Below are positions 1 through 6,190 of a DNA stretch of 7,274 bases, in pieces. This DNA is from UBA993 sp964436815. GTDB lineage: Bacteria > Bacillota > Dethiobacteria > DTU022. Position numbers and translations under genes: made by a program. The number at the start of each line of letters is the position of its first letter. The first letter of the stretch is position 1. Below the pieces are notes generated by a model. The model was not told where the DNA came from, searched no databases, and saw only the letters and a list, made by a program, of their open reading frames with translations. The stretch is taken from the NCBI GenBank assembly GCA_964436815.1, contig CAYTER010000078.1:1-7274 (forward strand), given 5' to 3'.

Positions 1-66
1 CGTTCTCCCGCAAGGGGGAGGGAGGTTATTGATTTCTTACTTCCCTCGTATGAAGGAGATTTGTAA
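1..66. repeat. Partial copy of the dispersed C/G-rich repeat, downstream of acsC
   Basis: The segment has a short GC hairpin (CTCCC at 5-9 pairing with GGGAG at 16-20). The G-rich arm, GGGGGAGGGAGG followed by TTATTGAT, resembles the same part of the copy at 7228-7246. A diverged hairpin unit ending in GTAAC follows. It is in the same orientation as the two fuller copies and is cut by the window edge. It occupies most of the 89 bp after the acsC stop. No T-run follows the hairpin on the minus strand, so I do not call it a terminator of acsC. Confidence 0.6.
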
Positions 67-89
67 CTATCCCCTAGACCTAATCAATC

Positions 90-1418
90 TTAGGCGAAGT
101 TTTCCTTCGAGAACTTGGTAATACCGGAAGCTTCACGCGGGCCTACGATTACTTCCCAGCCCGACTCTTCTTCCAGCGCACCTTTCAGCACGGCAACATG
201 TCCCGGCAAAACAATCTTACGGTGCTTAACTTTTTCCTCAAGACCGGATTTTTTGATCGCTTCAGTAATTGTTTCTGCGGAAAACTTATTATCAGCATAA
301 GCGGTAAGCACAGAGATACCACCGGTGTCAACCGATAAGATCCGGCTTGGGATACGAGAGCTTTCTACCTCTCCTTCAACAATAAAGTAGGTGAGCGAGA
401 AGTTGGTAGTCACGTAAACCGGTGAGTTATCATGCGCTTCACCGATATCGTAAAGCTTAGCTTCGACGGCGATCGGTTTCTGCGGATCAGTGTAAAGGTT
501 CTGCCTCCAGGAGAGCAGCGGAATCAGCTGCTGCTTGGCAGAAGCCTTCAGCACAACGATATCGGCATACTTGCTTAAGTAAACCCCGGCCTGGACGACT
601 TCTTCACGCGGATCTTCCTTGGAGGTAAAAGCGATAGTTGGATAGCCGAAGGGGCGGAATTTTTTGCGGACTGCCAGGCGCCTGAACTGGGTCAGGTCAG
701 CCAGTACCTTGCTGGTTTCGCGGGCTCCGCTGTCAAGGACGAGTTCCTTGTAATCAAGGGCAACAATCTTCTCCACCAGTTCGGCTGTTGCATCCAGTCC
801 TTCGCCTTTAACAGCCAGCGGGCAGCCCTTAGCTTTGGCCAGTTCAACCATCTTTTCATAGTTGGCTGCCGTTGCAGCATAGATCAACGGCTTACGTTCG
901 GCAACAACGCCAAGACCTGCTTCCATGACGGCCGGATCTTCAGCAATCAGGATCATCGCTTTCTTGGTCTTGCCGGCAACTGTTTCAACTGCAGCTTTAA
1001 ATTTGCCTGCATCACCGGAATCACATTTAACGGCAACCATGTCGGTAACGTAGTCCATACCGACCCTGTGAAACTCCAGTCCCTCGAAAGCGTCAGCCTT
1101 AGCAGCTACATCTTCGCTGTCGCTAATTAAAACGGCAACGCCTGTCGGATGAAAGAAACGCTTATCATGACGGAAAATCTCGGTCTCTTCGCCGAGTTCG
1201 ACAACGTGATCACCTGCGCCAACCTTGACCAGCTTGATCGGGGGAGCAGAGGCGGAATCAAGTGCACTCTTCGCCTCATCGGTGACATGCGGACAGGCAT
1301 CAAGTGAAGCTTTACCCGATGCCAGGGCCATGGCAAAAGCCAGGCAGGTAGGTGAACCGCAGTCTTTACAGTTTGTTTTGGGTAAGTGTTTGTAGATTTC
1401 TAAACCGGTTAAACCCAT
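90..1418 (-). CDS. acsC: Corrinoid iron-sulfur protein (CFeSP), large subunit
   Basis: This 442-residue cytoplasmic protein is the large (gamma) subunit of CFeSP. With AcsD it carries the cobalamin that takes a methyl group from methyl-tetrahydrofolate (via AcsE) and passes it to the A-cluster of acetyl-CoA synthase. Domains in order: an N-terminal [4Fe-4S] domain with Cys17, Cys20, Cys25 and Cys42 (CX2CX4CX16C); a TIM-barrel-like middle, roughly 60-320, with LVLDSGARETS (226-236) and LLSWRQNLYTDP (301-312); and a C-terminal corrinoid-binding domain with VYVTTNFSLTYF (334-345), SVDTGGIS (362-369) and LPGHVAVLKG (404-413). Length is close to the roughly 445 residues usual for the family. The ATG at 1416-1418 has an AAAGGAG site 10 nt upstream, and the protein begins MGLTGLEIYK as relatives do. 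It lies 445 bp after acsB, an unusually long gap for this operon, so it may have separate expression control. No acsD is visible; it would lie beyond position 1. Confidence 0.97.
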   Translation of the reverse strand: MGLTGLEIYKHLPKTNCKDCGSPTCLAFAMALASGKASLDACPHVTDEAKSALDSASAPPIKLVKVGAGDHVVELGEETEIFRHDKRFFHPTGVAVLISDSEDVAAKADAFEGLEFHRVGMDYVTDMVAVKCDSGDAGKFKAAVETVAGKTKKAMILIAEDPAVMEAGLGVVAERKPLIYAATAANYEKMVELAKAKGCPLAVKGEGLDATAELVEKIVALDYKELVLDSGARETSKVLADLTQFRRLAVRKKFRPFGYPTIAFTSKEDPREEVVQAGVYLSKYADIVVLKASAKQQLIPLLSWRQNLYTDPQKPIAVEAKLYDIGEAHDNSPVYVTTNFSLTYFIVEGEVESSRIPSRILSVDTGGISVLTAYADNKFSAETITEAIKKSGLEEKVKHRKIVLPGHVAVLKGALEEESGWEVIVGPREASGITKFSKENFA

Positions 1419-1428
1419 TAACTATCTA

Positions 1429-1435
1429 CTCCTTT
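1429..1435 (-). promoter_or_regulatory. Ribosome-binding site of acsC
   Basis: AAAGGAG on the minus strand, 10 nt before the acsC ATG. It supports that start codon. Confidence 0.75.
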
Positions 1436-1501
1436 CTTGTACTAAACTTAATTGGGTACAGAATAAATAATTTGCACCCCCACCCTGATCCTCCCCATTT
1501 C

Positions 1502-1539
1502 AGAAGTTAGAGGTGAGAGGTTGGAGGTTGGAGGTTGGA
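1502..1539. repeat. Purine-rich heptad tandem repeat (5 units plus 3 bp)
   Basis: Five consecutive heptads fit the consensus RGARGTK, the last two identical (GGAGGTT), followed by GGA. The matching place in the other full copy (7150-7180) has four heptads. The difference in unit number looks like slippage or unequal recombination. No function can be read from it. Confidence 0.85.
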
Positions 1540-1560
1540 AAAAGTTAAGAATCTTTTTCA

Positions 1561-1582
1561 CCCCCACCCCGCCCCTCCCCCC
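1561..1582 (-). other. Strong G-quadruplex motif on the RNA-sense strand, copy A
   Basis: On the minus strand there are four G-runs of 6, 4, 4 and 5 separated by single-nucleotide loops, the most favourable class of intramolecular G-quadruplex motif. The minus strand is the coding strand of the operon, so the motif would be present in any acsB-acsC read-through transcript. Its first two G-runs are also one arm of the hairpin at 1573-1595, so the two folds exclude each other. The motif is seen directly; folding in the cell is inference. Confidence 0.7.
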
Positions 1583-1595
1583 TCAAGGGGGAGGG
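1573..1595. other. Perfect 9-bp GC-rich hairpin, copy A
   Basis: CCCTCCCCC at 1573-1581 pairs perfectly with GGGGGAGGG at 1587-1595 across a 5-nt loop. No U-run follows on either strand, so it does not look like a standard intrinsic terminator. The same hairpin is conserved base for base at 7214-7236. Confidence 0.8.
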
Positions 1596-1610
1596 AGTTT
1601 AATAATTCCA

Positions 1611-1763
1611 ACCCTCTACTTTCAAATGAGGGGAGTTTTCAACTCCAACTCTCTACTTTCTAGGTAGAGGAAGTTTTCATAACTCCAATCCTCTACTTTC
1701 AAGGGAGAGGGAGTTTAAACTCAAACCCTCTACTTTCAAGGGAAAGGGAATTTAATAACTCCA
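1611..1763. repeat. Tandem array of four ~37-40 bp hairpin units
   Basis: Four imperfect units run head to tail at about 1611-1647, 1648-1687, 1688-1724 and 1725-1763. Each starts near MYYCTCTACTTTC, continues with a purine half such as AAGGGAGAGGGAG and ends with an AT-rich stretch plus CTCMA. In most units CCCTCT or CTCTAC can pair with the purine half. The unit at 1648-1687 pairs through CTCTAC/GTAGAG. The array abuts the right side of copy A, and a diverged start of a fifth unit (ACCCTCC) follows at 1764. Transcribed leftward, it would give a run of small hairpins between acsB and acsC. Confidence 0.8.
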
Positions 1764-1768
1764 ACCCT

Positions 1769-1804
1769 CCACCATGATCAGTGAAGGTGACTAATCAGTG
1801 GTGG
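1769..1804. other. Inverted repeat CCACCA/TGGTGG enclosing two ATCAGTG direct repeats
   Basis: CCACCA at 1769-1774 is the exact complement of TGGTGG at 1799-1804. Between or overlapping them are two copies of ATCAGTG, at 1777-1783 and 1794-1800, starting 17 bp apart. This arrangement could be an RNA stem or a protein-binding site, but I do not recognise it. It lies 60-95 bp after the acsB stop. Confidence 0.4.
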
Positions 1805-1816
1805 TTTTACGTAAAG

Positions 1817-1851
1817 AAGCTCCGGTTTCATCGTTACCTCCACCGAAGCTT
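1817..1851 (-). terminator. Stem-loop just after acsB, possible weak terminator or processing site
   Basis: On the minus strand AAGCTTCGG pairs with CCGGAGCTT (nine pairs, one G-U) over a 17-nt loop, starting 13 nt after the acsB stop. The following bases, CTTTACG, are only weakly U-rich. It may attenuate transcription, be an RNA processing site or protect the acsB 3' end. A strong terminator is unlikely if acsC shares the transcript. Confidence 0.4.
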
Positions 1852-1863
1852 TTATCCTTACTT

Positions 1864-4077
1864 CTACATCAGCGGCTCCATGGCCAGGGCCGGATGACCC
1901 TTTTCTTCAAGGAAAGGCAGAATCTCATCTGATGTAGTACCAACTGTTTCGTCAGCAATTTTATCTACAAAGTCAGCTCCGAGACCAGCTTCCTCCGCCC
2001 GTTTGCGCAGGTCATCGCCTAAGGAGTCCTTTAGCTCTTTCGGCATCCATACCAGACGCTCAAGGCCACCGTCGGCGCTGATGAACTTCTTGCTGAGCAC
2101 GAAAGCGCGGCCGTGACCCATGAAACCTGGAGTCTGCACCCCGCCGCCGCAGGTCCCGGCCAGGGTGGAGAAAGTCATCCCGATCGGGGTATCCCCGCTG
2201 TATTCACGGGTGGTAATCATCACCCCGTTGGCTTCAGGGAGAATAGCCATAATACATTCGAAGCAACCGCAGGAAGTCATCGGCTCAACCATGAAGCTGT
2301 ACATGGAGCACCGTTCGATCGTGCGGTTAGTGTTGTTGTAAACATATTCGTTCACCGACTCCCAGATACCATTCTTCTCGTCGATTAAACCTTCCTTCTT
2401 GATCGGACGGTTAGGGCCTGTCGGGTCGATCTCATAAGCTGCTTTACCATCCAGCCAGCTCACCGCGCCGCAAAGCCCAAGACGCTCAGGCGTTACAACA
2501 CAGCAGTGGTTCGGGGCAAAGGACTGGCAAAGGATGCAGGAATAGAATTCCTCGACCGATTCGTCAGTCAGACCGCGCAGCCTTTCGTCACGGGCAGCAT
2601 AAAAGGTGCGGGCATGAGCCAGACCTTCCTCAACTTTAGCGGCGTCAGTAATCAGTGTTACCTGAACCCGGTCAACAATCGAGGGGAATTCATCCTTGAA
2701 CTTAGCTACCAGCAGCTCGCCGAAGTGATGAATCTTAAAGCCCTTGGCGGCAGCGTCCTTGCTAATCCTCATCCAGATCGTGTCGCGCTGGGCCATATGC
2801 CAGATACCTTCACCGTAGTTGATCAGGTAGTGGATACGGCGCTCAAGAACACCTTCGAAGTCCTGCTGCATTTTCCGGCCAAAGATCTTGACCATGATAC
2901 CGAGCGGCAGAGATCCGCCTTCGGGAGCTTCGTCGATTTCCGGGCCGATAACCTCGATCTTGCCATCTTCGATGTCGTCCTCGCCGACCATTTCAACCAG
3001 CTCAAAAGCCGTGGTCCGGCCGCCACCGAATTCAACCCGCATATCGCCTTTCCTGATTACTTCACCCTCGAAAGCCGGGCCAACAGTAATTGGAACAGGG
3101 ATGTCGAGGATCTTCAGCTTGATGCCGCGGATTTCCATCGCCACCTGGACCAAATCGTCGTAATTGGGATGTGATACGTACCAGTTCGGGATCTGCTCGT
3201 CTTCGGGCAGTTCCTGGTCGGTGATCACCGGGAAGCCTAAGAAGATAGCGGCAAAGTGGGCAGCTACCTGGACTTCATCAATTTCGCCCAGCTGCAGCAC
3301 AAAAGCACGAACGCGGCGGCGCTGGTAGTCACGGGTATTCTGGCGCTCTCCGGGCGGGATACCGCCGAAAGCAATACCGGCGCGCAGGGCGTAGTTAACG
3401 GCATGAATAATCTGGGTGAAGTTACCGATCGGGAAGGCAATAAAGTCAATCCCGAGCTTGCAGCCGGCTTCAATAGCCTGCTCAACTACCTGGTTGCAGA
3501 GGAAGATCATAAAACCTTTACCCTGCAGATCCTGGATCATCTTGCCGACTGCTTCGCTGGATTTGCCCTTGCCCATAATGACAGCCTGGCCGGGAATGGT
3601 CCAGTCCACCAAGAGAATACCGTAACGGCGGACAACAGGGTCGCCGAGGAACCCGGTCCAGGGTTCGACATGCGGCTTGGCGCCATCGAGATAGCGCAGC
3701 GCTTCGATAATTTCAGCCGAATAGGCGGCTGCTTCCCCGCAGAGGCGGGCATTGTGGAAATTTAAATCTTCGTAAATCTGGTTACGCATCCGGTTTAAAA
3801 TCGGGGGCAGGTCACCCAGTTTCTGAACCGCCTCGCCGCTCAGCGCCCGTATTACCGGCAAATAATAACCGGTGTCCGGGTAGGCCACCGGTTTATCGGG
3901 GCCAAAACGTTTAATCGCCTGGTTCAGCAGAATTTCAGCATAACTGGTGGCGATTACCGCCCCTTCATAAGCTTTTTCAAAGAGTTTTAACGGCGGGTTT
4001 GACTCATCAACAGCGCCGTCGAATATTTCATCAAACGATTCTTTCCAGTCTCTGGTCAGAACACCATCTGTACTCAT
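1864..4077 (-). CDS. acsB: Acetyl-CoA synthase (CODH/ACS alpha subunit)
   Basis: This 737-residue cytoplasmic enzyme makes acetyl-CoA from CO, a methyl group delivered by CFeSP, and CoA. It normally works in an alpha2-beta2 complex with AcsA, receiving CO through an internal tunnel. The A-cluster is complete: Cys514, Cys517, Cys526 and Cys536 bind the [4Fe-4S] cube, Cys517 bridges to the proximal nickel, and the Cys603-Gly-Cys605 motif binds the distal nickel. All are offset by +8 from the Moorella ligands (506, 509, 518, 528, 595, 597). Phe520 matches the pocket phenylalanine (Moorella Phe512). The large N-terminal domain (about 1-320) is present, so this is the bacterial full-length form, unlike the shorter archaeal beta subunit (CdhC). 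Length is slightly above Moorella's 729. The ATG at 4075-4077 has AAAAAGGAGG 8 nt upstream. It sits 29 nt after acsA, indicating co-transcription. No frameshift or missing ligand is seen. Confidence 0.98.
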   Translation of the reverse strand: MSTDGVLTRDWKESFDEIFDGAVDESNPPLKLFEKAYEGAVIATSYAEILLNQAIKRFGPDKPVAYPDTGYYLPVIRALSGEAVQKLGDLPPILNRMRNQIYEDLNFHNARLCGEAAAYSAEIIEALRYLDGAKPHVEPWTGFLGDPVVRRYGILLVDWTIPGQAVIMGKGKSSEAVGKMIQDLQGKGFMIFLCNQVVEQAIEAGCKLGIDFIAFPIGNFTQIIHAVNYALRAGIAFGGIPPGERQNTRDYQRRRVRAFVLQLGEIDEVQVAAHFAAIFLGFPVITDQELPEDEQIPNWYVSHPNYDDLVQVAMEIRGIKLKILDIPVPITVGPAFEGEVIRKGDMRVEFGGGRTTAFELVEMVGEDDIEDGKIEVIGPEIDEAPEGGSLPLGIMVKIFGRKMQQDFEGVLERRIHYLINYGEGIWHMAQRDTIWMRISKDAAAKGFKIHHFGELLVAKFKDEFPSIVDRVQVTLITDAAKVEEGLAHARTFYAARDERLRGLTDESVEEFYSCILCQSFAPNHCCVVTPERLGLCGAVSWLDGKAAYEIDPTGPNRPIKKEGLIDEKNGIWESVNEYVYNNTNRTIERCSMYSFMVEPMTSCGCFECIMAILPEANGVMITTREYSGDTPIGMTFSTLAGTCGGGVQTPGFMGHGRAFVLSKKFISADGGLERLVWMPKELKDSLGDDLRKRAEEAGLGADFVDKIADETVGTTSDEILPFLEEKGHPALAMEPLM

Positions 4078-4085
4078 TAATCGTG

Positions 4086-4095
4086 CCTCCTTTTT
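4086..4095 (-). promoter_or_regulatory. Strong ribosome-binding site of acsB
   Basis: AAAAAGGAGG on the minus strand, 8 nt before the acsB ATG, inside the 29-nt acsA-acsB gap. It is the best-placed Shine-Dalgarno in the window and supports the start. Confidence 0.85.
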
Positions 4096-4106
4096 AGCGA
4101 ATTATT

Positions 4107-6077
4107 TTACCATCCCTTGGACAGTTCAGTTTCGTACTTCTCAGCAGTTTGCTGGTGAATTTTCAGTTTCCAGGAGCGCTCATCAAGAGCTGCCAGGATC
4201 TTTTCGGCTGCTTTTTCGGGATCTTCTTCCCAGATGAAGTAGCCTCCGTAAACATCTTCGGCGATCTGCAACGCAACTCCATCAACCAAAGCGCTGCCGG
4301 TTACCTCTGGCACAACACCAACATGAGTTGGAACACCTAAAGTAACACACCAGCTGCCGATCGATACGGCTTTTTCACTCATCGCTTCCGGTGCGGAGGC
4401 AACGAAAGGTACTTTCGGGGTATCCACTTTCCACTGACGGGCAAGCGCCGTAGTAAAATCATACGCCCTGGAGTTATCCACGCAGGAGCCCATATGGAAA
4501 ACCAGTGGCAGTTTTTCTTTTAATTTATCCTTGTTTGCGTCATTTAGCATGTGGATAAAGGATTTAAGCCCTTCACCGGCATATTCCTCAACTGCATCAG
4601 CATTCATCAAGCCAAGCTTGGCAGCGGTGCCGGCAGCACAACCGGTGGCAACAATCAAAACATTGTTTTTAGCCATTTCTTTGATCAGGTAAGAACCACT
4701 GGCATCGTGAGGCACCCGCAGGTTGTTGCAACCGGCGAAAAGAACCACGCCGCGCAACTGACCTGAATCAATGGCATCGGTGACCACTTTGATCGGCTCA
4801 TCGGGATTAATGGCGCTTAAGACGTCCTCAATCGCTTCCATACTGAATCCGGCCGTTACCTTGTGTTTGATATCAGGGATATCTACAACCTTACCCTGCC
4901 GCTCTTTGAAGGCTTCGATCGCCAGGTTGATAACCTCTTTTGCCTTCTCGACTGCGTGCTCCTCACTGAAATCAATGTGATAGGAACCGGGGATTTTCGA
5001 GTGCGACATGGTGGTCACTACCCTGGTGTGATAACAATCGGAAAGAGCTTTAATGCCAGGCATGATACACTGGACGTCAACAACCATCAGGTCAATACCG
5101 CCGGTCATGATCGGCAGCTCCTGGGAAAGGAAGTTGGTCAGCACCGGTACACCCTGGCGCATCAGCACCTCGTTACCGGTACAGCAGATACCCATACACT
5201 TGACACCCTTGGCTCCGGCTGCTTCAGCTTCCGCTTTCATTTCGCGGGCCTGGCGGACAATCATTTCACTCAAGAGCGGGTTATGCCCATGCACAGCAAT
5301 GTTTACCATCTCGGGATCGATAACCCCAAAGTTAGCTTCGGTATGTACCGGTTTGGGTGTACCAAAGAGAATGTCGGAAAGGTCGGTACCGATATGCATG
5401 CAAATGTAATCACAAAGTGATGTTTTCAAACCCTGGAAGATCAGGTTAACCGGGTCAGCATCCACACCCATGTGAGTCTGCCCCATCGTTTCGGAAATGG
5501 TTGTATGGATGGAACGGGGTTGAATGTTGCAGGCATCAAATTTTTCCATCCGCTCGGGTACTACGGTAGTCTCCAACCATTTACAAGGTTCAGGGGTGAT
5601 TTTGGTAAAGTCAGAGATAGCCTGCTGTAGAACTGCTTCGAGCAACTGGAGATCATCTTTGCCCTCGATCTCGATTCCAAGCCTTGAAGCAACCCGACGC
5701 AGTTTTTCAGGATCCTCCACCCCATAATCGGGAGCCTTGCCCTCAAGCACTTCCATCAAAGCATAGAGCATATGACGGCTGTGGTCGGAGTGGGCTCCGG
5801 TACCGCCACTAATGGCCCTGATCAGGTTGCGCGCAACAATGGTGTAACCATGGGCGCCACAAATCCCCTTTGAAGATTTCTTGGTAATACGGCAGGGGCC
5901 CTGCAGGCAGATCCGGCAGCAAACACCGGTCCGGCCGAAGTTGCACTGGGGCTGCATTTTTACATAGCGATCGTAAGCGGTTTCATGCTGTCCATTACCA
6001 TCATTAAAATCAATAACTGCCAGCGCCGCCGGATCAATTGTCCTTCTGTTGTCAATTTTTTTCTTTTCTTCGGACAT
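4107..6077 (-). CDS. acsA: Ni-Fe carbon monoxide dehydrogenase (CODH/ACS beta subunit)
   Basis: This 656-residue CooS-family enzyme interconverts CO2 and CO at a [Ni-4Fe-4S] C-cluster and feeds CO to AcsB. The C-cluster ligands are all present: His265, Cys299, Cys337, Cys450, Cys480 and Cys532. The D-cluster pair is Cys45 and Cys53; the B-cluster is Cys54, Cys57, Cys62 and Cys73. Likely proton-transfer residues are His96, His99, His102 and Lys569 (in APEAMSEKA). Spacing agrees with the Carboxydothermus CooS-II ligands at offsets of +3 to +6. The one departure is between the third and fourth B-cluster cysteines, 11 residues apart here and 14 in CooS-II and Moorella. Length is slightly below Moorella AcsA (674). 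The neighbour acsB makes this the acetyl-CoA-synthesising CODH, not an energy-conserving or detoxifying CooS. The ATG at 6075-6077 has AAAGGAGGT 11 nt upstream, a little far but acceptable. Confidence 0.98.
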   Translation of the reverse strand: MSEEKKKIDNRRTIDPAALAVIDFNDGNGQHETAYDRYVKMQPQCNFGRTGVCCRICLQGPCRITKKSSKGICGAHGYTIVARNLIRAISGGTGAHSDHSRHMLYALMEVLEGKAPDYGVEDPEKLRRVASRLGIEIEGKDDLQLLEAVLQQAISDFTKITPEPCKWLETTVVPERMEKFDACNIQPRSIHTTISETMGQTHMGVDADPVNLIFQGLKTSLCDYICMHIGTDLSDILFGTPKPVHTEANFGVIDPEMVNIAVHGHNPLLSEMIVRQAREMKAEAEAAGAKGVKCMGICCTGNEVLMRQGVPVLTNFLSQELPIMTGGIDLMVVDVQCIMPGIKALSDCYHTRVVTTMSHSKIPGSYHIDFSEEHAVEKAKEVINLAIEAFKERQGKVVDIPDIKHKVTAGFSMEAIEDVLSAINPDEPIKVVTDAIDSGQLRGVVLFAGCNNLRVPHDASGSYLIKEMAKNNVLIVATGCAAGTAAKLGLMNADAVEEYAGEGLKSFIHMLNDANKDKLKEKLPLVFHMGSCVDNSRAYDFTTALARQWKVDTPKVPFVASAPEAMSEKAVSIGSWCVTLGVPTHVGVVPEVTGSALVDGVALQIAEDVYGGYFIWEEDPEKAAEKILAALDERSWKLKIHQQTAEKYETELSKGW

Positions 6078-6190
6078 TAAATGGTCTAACCTCCTTTAGG
6101 ATAGTAAAACAGATATTCTTGTTCTGTCCCCTTATTGCTTTTATTTAGTCAAACAATAATTGTTGGGTTAAACATTAAAGCAGCTGCCTG
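6078..6190 (-). promoter_or_regulatory. AT-rich cooC-acsA gap with a weak promoter candidate and a small palindrome
   Basis: This 113-bp non-coding gap is longer than expected between tightly coupled genes. On the minus strand GGGACA, an 18-bp spacer and TACTAT (four of six matches to each sigma-A box) lie just upstream of the acsA ribosome-binding site; a 5-bp inverted repeat (ACAGA 6109-6113, TCTGT 6123-6127) overlaps the spacer. AACAAT-A-ATTGTT at 6152-6164 is a perfect 13-bp interrupted palindrome, a possible operator. All of this is weak pattern evidence for an internal acsA promoter. Confidence 0.25.
6089..6097 (-). promoter_or_regulatory. Ribosome-binding site of acsA
   Basis: AAAGGAGGT on the minus strand, 11 nt before the acsA ATG. 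The motif is near consensus with slightly long spacing, and no better start is visible between it and the ATG. Confidence 0.75.

Larger units (their letters stand above)
1475..1600. repeat. Dispersed C/G-rich repeat element, copy A (between acsB and acsC)
   Basis: On the + strand the element reads: a C-rich box (1475-1496), a purine heptad repeat (1502-1539), a short AT-rich link, a second C-rich box (1559-1582) and a G-rich arm (1587-1597). Aligned by hand with 7123-7240 it matches at 106 of 118 positions, with one 7-bp gap equal to one heptad. It has no ORF, no transposase and no clear target-site duplication. It resembles a REP-like or MITE-like intergenic repeat, but I cannot assign a named family. 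It lies about 56 bp upstream of acsC in the direction of transcription. Confidence 0.85.

Noticed and set aside
1573..1595. Intrinsic terminator in copy A
   Set aside because: The hairpin is strong, but it is followed by A/T-mixed or G-rich sequence with no U-run on either strand, and the same hairpin lies upstream of cooC where no gene end is visible.
1475..1763. CRISPR array
   Set aside because: The units are abutting, imperfect and hairpin-like, with no unique spacers of constant length and no cas genes.
1419..1863. Cobalamin riboswitch or T-box upstream of acsC
   Set aside because: Considered because AcsC binds a corrinoid. No B12-box-like or T-box-like conserved segment is recognisable, and repeats account for most of the sequence.
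1475..1863. Insertion sequence remnant
   Set aside because: There is no transposase fragment in any frame and no paired terminal inverted repeats with a target duplication that I could define.
2506..3174. 222-residue open frame on the + strand inside acsB
   Set aside because: It is antisense to the highly conserved acetyl-CoA synthase coding frame, has no family resemblance, and has no clear ribosome site. It is a by-product of GC-rich codons.
3256..3765. 169-residue open frame on the + strand inside acsB
   Set aside because: A shadow of acsB on the opposite strand, with no independent support.
4863..5420. 185-residue open frame on the + strand inside acsA
   Set aside because: It lies antisense to the conserved CODH C-cluster region. 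The protein shows no recognisable motif, and the acsA frame fully explains the sequence.
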